Assembly (NCBI RefSeq): GCF_030272615.1
Contig: NC_081409.1
Location: 646,320,468-646,384,467 of the forward strand
DNA: 64,000 nt
Source: Cryptomeria japonica
Taxonomy: Eukaryota; Streptophyta; Pinopsida; Cupressales; Cupressaceae
Reading direction: 5' to 3'
Shown here: piece after piece, positions 58,640-64,000 of the stretch
Numbering within the stretch: position 1 is the stretch's first letter
How the letters are laid out: the number at the start of each line of letters is the position of its first letter
Made by a program: the position numbers and the translations under genes
Notes under the pieces: generated by a model
What the model saw: only the letters and a program-made list of their open reading frames with translations
What the model was told of the DNA's origin: nothing
Databases searched by the model: none

Positions 58640-58890
58640 CGCGTCTGTGTCGATGTCAGGCGCGTCTGTGTCCGACAGGTGCGTCTGTGTCGGTGTCAGG
58701 CACGTCTGTGTCTAGAACCGCGTTTGTGCCAAATGCGAGCGCGTCTACGTCCTTCAGGGGCGTTTATGTTGCAAAGTCGCGTTTGTGAACAATGTAGGCA
58801 CGTTTATGTCAAATAGGCGCATCTATGTTGTTTAGGCATGCTTGTGCAGTCAATAGGCGCGTTTGTGAGTTAGAAACACGTTTATGTCTG
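58640..58890. repeat. ~20-bp degenerate tandem array (CGCGTCTGTGTC core)
   Basis: About thirteen units of 18-22 bases, each with a core like GCGTCTGTGTC or GCGTTTATGTC followed by a variable stretch often ending in CAGG or ATAGG. The later units drift by C-to-T changes. Confidence 0.85.
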
Positions 58891-59016
58891 AAAAATGCAA
58901 GGTTTTGGTCTTCTAGATCAAATCGGCAGTTCTGTGATGAACATACGCTGTTGATTGGATAAGCTGCTGAGAGGATACACTCAAGCAGGTCCTCTAGGAA
59001 GACTAGGATAGATCAA

Positions 59017-59366
59017 GGCACTTTGTGATGAACAGGGAGCACCAAGATAGAGTACTTTGTGATGAACAGGGAGTACCCAAAGTATGAGCAGCACTTTGTG
59101 ATGAACAGGGAGTGCAAGATGTGAGTAACACTTTGTGATGAACAGGGAGTGCAAGATGTGAGTAACACTTTGTGATGAACAGGGAGTGCAAGATGTGAGT
59201 AACACTTTGTGATAAACAGGGAGTGTCACACACGTAGTACTTTGTGATGAACAGGGAGTACTACTAGGATAGAAGCAACACTTTGTGATGAACAGTGAGT
59301 GTCACTAAGATAGATAACCATATGCATTTAGAGAAAAGGTAGCATTTTGTGATGAACAGTGAATGC
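59017..59366 (-). repeat. Array of nine hairpins with constant loop and covarying stems
   Basis: Nine copies of TTGTGATGAACAGGG (last two AACAGTG, one GATAAACAGGG), each bracketed by complementary arms: GTACT/AGTAC (59052-59076), GCACT/AGTGC (59091-59115), ACACT/AGTGC twice (59128, 59165), ACACT/AGTGT (59202, 59278), GTAGTACT/AGTACTAC (59234-59264), GCATT/AATGC (59342-59366) and GGCACT/AGCACC (59017-59043). Positions unpaired on the plus strand become G:U pairs on the minus strand. Spacing varies from 33 to 64 bases. Confidence 0.9.
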
Positions 59367-61415
59367 CACAATGACTAACATGATTGATTTGTTTGACTGC
59401 AGGAGTATTTGCCTATGTTAGAGTCACGGGAGAGATTCCTGTCGACACAGAGGTTGCGACCAGAGTTGTCATTTCAGGATAGAGCTGCCATCAAGGAGAT
59501 GGGATTGAGACACATGCTATATGTGCCTGAGTTTCGGGCAAACATGGGTTTGCTGACTGTGTTGGCCAAGAGATGGCATTCAGAGACTTGCACATTCCAT
59601 TTGCTGATGGGTGAGATGACAGTCACCCTTGAGGATGTTTACAGGATTCTGCATATACCGATTGATGGAGATCTGATTCCATACGATCGCGACGGAGACA
59701 GAGAGGCTTTGAGATGGGTGTTTCAGGATCCCGGCCTAAAGATGAGAGCAGGACATGTGGCATGGGACACCATGACCGCGATAGGGTTTGCCTTGCCAGC
59801 TGTGATTGGAGGAGATATCAGTGGGTTCCTATGTCCGGACAGGGCGACACGGGGGTTGGCAGTGGGCTGGGGAGGAGCACTGGAGACACTGGTGACGCAA
59901 CACACCAGATATACGTGGGGTCCATGTGTGTTGGCCCACCTATATTATGAGCTTCACTAGTTTGTATACCATGGATCAGTGGGATTGGGCTGTGGTGTGA
60001 CACTACTGCAGGTTTGGGTGTACAAGCATCTGCCTATCACACGACCGATACATTTCAGAGGGAGAGGTCATGGATGGAGTTTTGTTCATCTGTATGACAT
60101 GACCACTTCACAGCCTCGGATTGGCAGGTTAGAGCATTGGTGGCGAGTGATAGATGACATTGACGTAGTCATCTGGAGGCCGTATCTGGGATGTGAGGAG
60201 TGGGAGGATGATGTAGTGGAGCTGCCTTACACCTTCCGGAGTAGGTATCTGATTGGGCGGACGCCCTATATACTGGAGAGACAGCTGGTGGATAGAGTAT
60301 GCAGGCAGTATGGCAGGATCTAGAGGATGTCACGAGGCTCAGGTATGTATGCCCGTACAGTTAGGGATCAGGTGCAGTTCGGGCTTTTATTGTCATATGA
60401 TCAGGCGCTGACACAGCTGGCAAAGATGGTGCCCCTACCCTGGGATATGTGGCCAGAGATCGAGGACGCCGGGATGGATGCAGAGTATTCAGCATATTGG
60501 GCCGAGCATCCATTCCCTCTATTGATAGATCCAGGAGAGCTACTGGAGGGAGATGGAGGAGGAGATGATGATGATGATGGTGGGGGTGATGGTGGCCGAG
60601 GCCAATGAAGGTGGAGGGGAGTAGTTGGGGAGAGGAGGGTGGCACCTCGGAGGGAGGGTGGATAGGAGGGACAGGCCCAGGTGGTGAGGGGTCGCGGTGG
60701 ATTGCCCCTGCAGGTACCAGCAGCACAGGGTCCTAGAGCACAGGGACAGAGACAGGGACAGGTACAGAGACAGGTGCCAGTACAGGCACAGGAGTAGAGA
60801 CAGAGATAGGTACAGGGACCTAGACATGTACCGAGACAGGTACCCGTTCAGGCACCAGTACAGGTACAGGGACAGGCACAGGGGCAGGCACCCGCAGAGG
60901 GAGAGCCACAAGCAGAGGCAGAGGGTGGGGATCCAGAGGAGGATGAGCTGATTGAGCTCAAGGAGATCTGCTAGGGCCAAGCAGATGAGATCCAGGATCT
61001 GGAGAGGGAGAGGGACCGACTCAGGATCAGGCTCAGGGATACTGAGCGGGAGAGGGATCAGGCGATTCAGCGCTACACGGACGCTGAGACAGCGCTGAGG
61101 GCAGGGAGGCAGGTGGCGGAGGACACAGGAGCAGGCTACGCATATGTCCTATGAGCCGGAGAGGAGATTGCCTACTGGAGGGACCTGTATTATGGTGTCA
61201 TGCTAGCAGATCAGTGGGCGAGGAGCTTCCATAGACCATCGCGGACAACGATAGCTACGGGAGGGAGCCGGAGGAGACAGGCATCGAGTGGTGGGGTCAT
61301 GGGTCCTCCACCACCACCAGATAGGGGGGACAGGCAGGGTGATCCTGGAGCGGGTCCTTCTAGGGCTCAGATTCCATTGAGGCCAAGCGACTCCGAGGGA
61401 GGGAGTTCATCATAG

Positions 61416-63122
61416 CCATAGAGGGCTCCCTTGTATCAGTATTTGTACCATTTTTTGTATTGTAGACACCTGCGGGTGATTGTAGCCATATGATTTTTGA
61501 CATCATTGTATCATGACACTTTATATATATATGAGATGATTCATTTTTGCGGTAGCTATATGCATGTGTACCTATGTGATGAGATGTTCTTATGTGATTC
61601 TTATGATATGAATGCAAATATGTATATGATGCAATGCAATATATATTTTTGTTCTTTTATGTTTTATATGTGTATGCATGATGCAACTGTGAATGTATGT
61701 GATGCAAATGAATATGATAATGCAAATGTAAATTGCGCTAACAGGTGTTGTGTGCAGGATGTGATGCAATTGTGATATCTATATGTATGTATGAAATGCT
61801 TATATGTGGTAATGTAGGTGCAACTACATGAAATGCAAATGTTTTTGGTGTGTCATTATACTCAGTCATGTGATAGCAGGCTATAAGGACTCAAGAAGGA
61901 TGATGGAAGTCAATCAAGAAAGGGGGATGAAAGATAGAAGATATGAAAGTGAAAGAGCTTCTTATGCGTTATCATCATTGAGCTTTATTATGGCAAAATA
62001 GGTTATGACAATCGAGGTATTTGTTTGACCCAGAAAGTCATTGTACCTGTTTGCATGGAGATAAGACAGTCACAAACAAGGAATGCCCCAGTTCACACTA
62101 GACTCACAGTGTCCTCATATCCTTGGACAAGTCATAGCATTACTAAGAGACAATCCACAGACAACAAATGCAAATAGGTGACAATACCCCATCCTCGCCT
62201 TTCTAGTCAAAGACATCCTGGAGATAGAATCTCTAGTCAAAGACATCCTGGAAAAGCTAAAAGACATGTCACCAAAAAGATAAAATCAACAGAAAACCAA
62301 GACTCGACACCAACATCCACTGTAGTCCTCAAGTTTAGTGTCTCTTGTCACTTGTATAAGTCTTATTTGATTGTGGTCACAATGTTTACTTTCACAAAAA
62401 GGATAGATAGCACTGAACCATATGTTGTCTGAGTCTGTTGAAAGATTTGATTTATTGAAACTCATTGTTGCTGCTGTGTCTCATCTGAAACTGACTGAAT
62501 CCATGAAGCTGATACTTTATTGCAGAGAAGACGAAACTTTATTGCGGATCTGTGATGCAAATGTTGCTTTATTGCGGATTGTGCGCAGATAGACTTGAAG
62601 GAAGCTGGAAGAAACTGTACTCATCGAAACATGTGATGTTCTTAGTTCCACACCCATCACTAGACGTAGGAATTGCCTTAGCCACAGATAGGATCTGACT
62701 TATTATGGATGGAAAGGGAGTGAAAAGGGGGGTTTATTATGAATGGCTAACCAATCTTGGGTAGATCAATAACAAGCCATGATGGGAATGGGTAAGTTTA
62801 TTATGAGTGAATAGGTTGTGAGTGTGTGCAATGTGAAAGGATGAAAGTGAATCCTGAAGGAGGGAGGAGCAATGTCTCTACGCATGGCGCTAGTGACCCA
62901 GTTTTCACCATGGTACTTGCCCAGGGCACCACTGAAGTGGTTTTCACCGTTGGACGAAATTATTTCTCTTTACTTTTTTGGATTTTTCAATTTTTTTTAT
63001 GTCACAAGGCGCCTATTTGCCAGGTTTTCACCAAGTAACGATTTTTTTTGTTTTTATAATTTTTTTGTATTTTTGAAAATTTTTAATTTTTTTGTATTTT
63101 TGAATTAGGATATTTCGGATAA
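61416..63122. other. Non-coding spacer between PMD gene and integrase in element F
   Basis: No coding region supported. Structures noted: many TGATGCAA(A/T) words at 61600-61850; a 30-base duplication of CTAGTCAAAGACATCCTGGA at 62201 and 62231; three CTTTATTGC(G/A)GA words at 62514-62580; three GTTTTCACC words at 62900-63033; and a T-rich run at 62985-63110. Confidence 0.55.
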
Positions 63123-64000
63123 CTATGTGTAGAACCTGCGAAGATGCAGGCTGTTAATAGGATCCTCCAAAGGTTCACCTTTTATAGTTGAGAGCTGATA
63201 TGCCCCAGATCCATAGGCTGCTGTAACGATGTAAGGACCAAGCCAGTTTGGTTCGAACTTGCCCTTCTTCTCTCTGTCTTGCTGATTCTTGGAATTTTCT
63301 CTGAGAACCAAGTCACCTACTTCAAATGTGCGAGGCTTGACTTTGTGATTGTAACTGTGACTCATTCGTTGTTGGTAAGCCTTGAGATGATTAAAAGCAG
63401 TTTGTCTCCGTTCATCCAACAGTTCTAGTTCTTGTAAGCGAGAGACCCTGTAATCTTCATCAATGATAATGTTTTGCAAAGAGACCCGTAAAGAAGGTAA
63501 CTCAACCTCAATAGGTAAGATGGCTTCAATGCCGTAGACAAGTGAGTAGGGTGTAGCTCCTGTAGGTGTGCGGACACTTGTGCGATAGGCCCAAAGTGCT
63601 GGATTGAGTTGGATATGCCAGTTACGACCAGCGTTGTCGACTGTCTTTTTGAGGATTTTAAGAATCGTTTTATTAGACGCCTCAGCTTGGCCATTACCCT
63701 GGGGGTAATATGGTGTGGAGAAACAATGAGAGATATGGAAGCGCTCACAGAGTTCACAAACATCCTGATTTTTGAAGGGACGCCCATTATCAGTGATAAT
63801 GGAAGTGGGAATACCGTATCGGTAAATGATGTAGTTCAGGATGAAGGTAGCAATTTGTTTCCCAGTGACTTGTGTGAGAGGCACAGCTTCAATCCACTTT
63901 GTGAAATACTCTGTGGCTATGATAATGAATTTATGACCATTGGAAGAAGGAGGGTGAATCTTGCCTATGAGATCGAGTCCCCACTGACAAAAGGGCCAAG
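63123..64000 (-). pseudogene. Element F integrase, partial at window edge
   Basis: Frame open from the right edge to the stop at 63123, about 290 residues; start lies outside. Catalytic core: first Asp in QWGLDLIGKI (near 63965), second in IITDNGRPF (near 63790), Glu in GNGQAEASNK (near 63695), so the D,D,E triad is complete. C-terminal part has GDLVLRE, then the GPY module LGPYIVTAAYGSGAYQL, ending NSLHLRRFYT. No chromodomain. This wording is typical of the Tat branch. No stop or frameshift is visible in the part present, so it is the best preserved coding piece of the window apart from the RT of element G. Typed as pseudogene only because the rest of the element cannot be seen and its cargo gene is broken. 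Confidence 0.85.

Larger units (their letters stand above)
58522..59402 (+). other. Predicted intron of the PMD gene
   Basis: 881 bases bounded by GTAAGT and a pyrimidine-rich TTGATTTGTTTGACTGCAG. It joins two frames in phase 0 and contains stops in all frames near the junctions. It holds two separate tandem arrays (58640-58890 and 59017-59366). No transcript is available here to prove splicing. Confidence 0.65.
58333..61415 (+). pseudogene. Antisense plant mobile domain (PMD) gene in element F, two exons
   Basis: Plus-strand gene opposite to the element. Exon 1 starts at ATG 58333 (or in-frame ATG 58456) and ends at 58521 in GAGCTG before GTAAGT. Exon 2 starts at 59403 after TTTGACTGCAG and runs in one frame to 61415; the phase is preserved. 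Residues from about 59403 to 60500 form a plant mobile domain, with LAKRWHSETCTFHLLMGEM, then TVTLEDVYRILHIPIDG. Behind it are an acidic Gly/Asp run, a Gln/Val/Pro repeat region (60700-60900), a coiled coil (DLERERDRLRIRLRDTERERD, trimmed here) near 60990-61090 and a Pro-rich tail. About eight in-frame stops, all explicable by C-to-T or G-to-A changes, and no frameshift: a decayed but once long-conserved ORF. PMD proteins are known from MAIL1/MAIN genes and transposons. Confidence 0.8.
57332..64000 (-). mobile_element. Element F: 3' half of a Tat-type Ty3/gypsy element with antisense cargo
   Basis: Minus-strand element entering from the right edge: integrase (63123 to window end), a non-coding spacer, an oppositely oriented PMD gene (58333-61415), the polypurine tract (58111-58124) and the 3' LTR (57332-58110). 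Integrase wording fits the Tat branch. Extra genes, often antisense and between pol and the 3' LTR, are known in Tat-lineage elements, and PMD domains have been reported in such extra ORFs. The 5' half is outside the window. Confidence 0.8.

Noticed and set aside
58981-59233. Minus-strand peptides with repeated HKVLLTSCTPCSS-like units
   Set aside because: They are just the translation of the hairpin array; the periodicity is of DNA origin and there is no supporting start or domain.
59017-59366. CRISPR-like array of repeats and spacers
   Set aside because: Context is a plant retrotransposon; spacers are short, themselves repeated and complementary to the repeat flanks, and no cas-like gene exists.
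60697-60951. Arg/Asp-rich plus-strand ORF (RDRDRYRDR type)
   Set aside because: It is the out-of-frame reading of the Gln/Val/Pro repeat region of the PMD gene, whose frame continues on both sides.
60361-60980. Leu/Ser/Pro-rich minus-strand ORFs
   Set aside because: Antisense shadows of the low-complexity part of the PMD gene.
61466-61476. TGTAGACACC as another LTR start
   Set aside because: Matches the first ten bases of the F LTR, but no polypurine tract precedes it and the following sequence does not match the LTR.
1-64000. tRNA, rRNA or other structured RNA genes
   Set aside because: No cloverleaf with internal A/B boxes or rRNA-like segment was recognised; only tRNA-complementary primer sites are present.

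Overview
The window looks like intergenic DNA from a large, repeat-rich seed-plant genome, probably a gymnosperm. This is an inference from the density of old, nested, nonsense-riddled LTR retrotransposons and from LTR families rich in ACCGGT and CCCTTAACC motifs; no species marker was seen. There is no intact host gene. The only host-gene traces are a leucine-rich-repeat fragment (7549-8043, minus) and a MADS-box first exon carrying a stop codon (34320-34502, minus).

Layout, left to right. 1-1248: decayed coiled-coil ORF (minus). 1249-7548: element C, a decayed Ty3/gypsy chromovirus (plus) with both LTRs. 7549-8043: LRR fragment. 8044-16187: element A (plus), a pol-less element with a coiled-coil/zinc-knuckle gag, a second long ORF (ORF2), a polypurine tract and a long 3' LTR; a 1.03-kb hAT-like element with an 8-bp target duplication sits in that LTR. 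16188-17267: end of a minus-strand element (D) with LTR and initiator-Met primer site. 19549-28364: element E, a complete chromovirus (minus) with ~1.9-kb LTRs, primer site, polypurine tract, and a gag-pol frame broken only by substitutions. 30495-31418: probable solo LTR. 31972-32362: hAT-like MITE with an 8-bp duplication. 34320-34502: MADS-box exon. 34960-45616: chimeric Tat-type gypsy material (G, minus), with a gag-less protease/RT polyprotein containing a G-patch-like segment, an F-type LTR on the left, a different LTR on the right, and a solo LTR (H, 38076-39685) inside. 47006-51411: element B (minus), second copy of the gag+ORF2 architecture. 52091-52894: solo LTR with a perfect 5-bp duplication. 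54845-57270: CT/GT microsatellite joined to an LTR. 57332-64000: element F, 3' half of a Tat-type gypsy element (minus) whose integrase runs off the window.

Two things stand out. First, element F carries on the opposite strand a plant-mobile-domain (PMD) gene with a plausible intron. Inside that intron are nine tandem hairpins with a constant 15-nt loop and stems whose sequence changes in a compensating way. Mismatches on the plus strand become G:U wobbles when read from the minus strand, so the structure seems maintained in the retroelement's own RNA. Second, elements A and B share an organisation with no protease, reverse transcriptase or integrase: LTR, initiator-Met primer site (seen in B), coiled-coil/CCHC gag, then an ORF2 of unknown function with a conserved N-terminal region and a basic linker. 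This suggests a non-autonomous family that amplifies a second protein in place of pol.

Nearly all coding regions are broken, mostly by C-to-T/G-to-A changes (CAG to TAG, CGA to TGA, TGG to TGA/TAG), as expected for long-methylated transposons. Nothing here is likely to be expressed as an intact protein.
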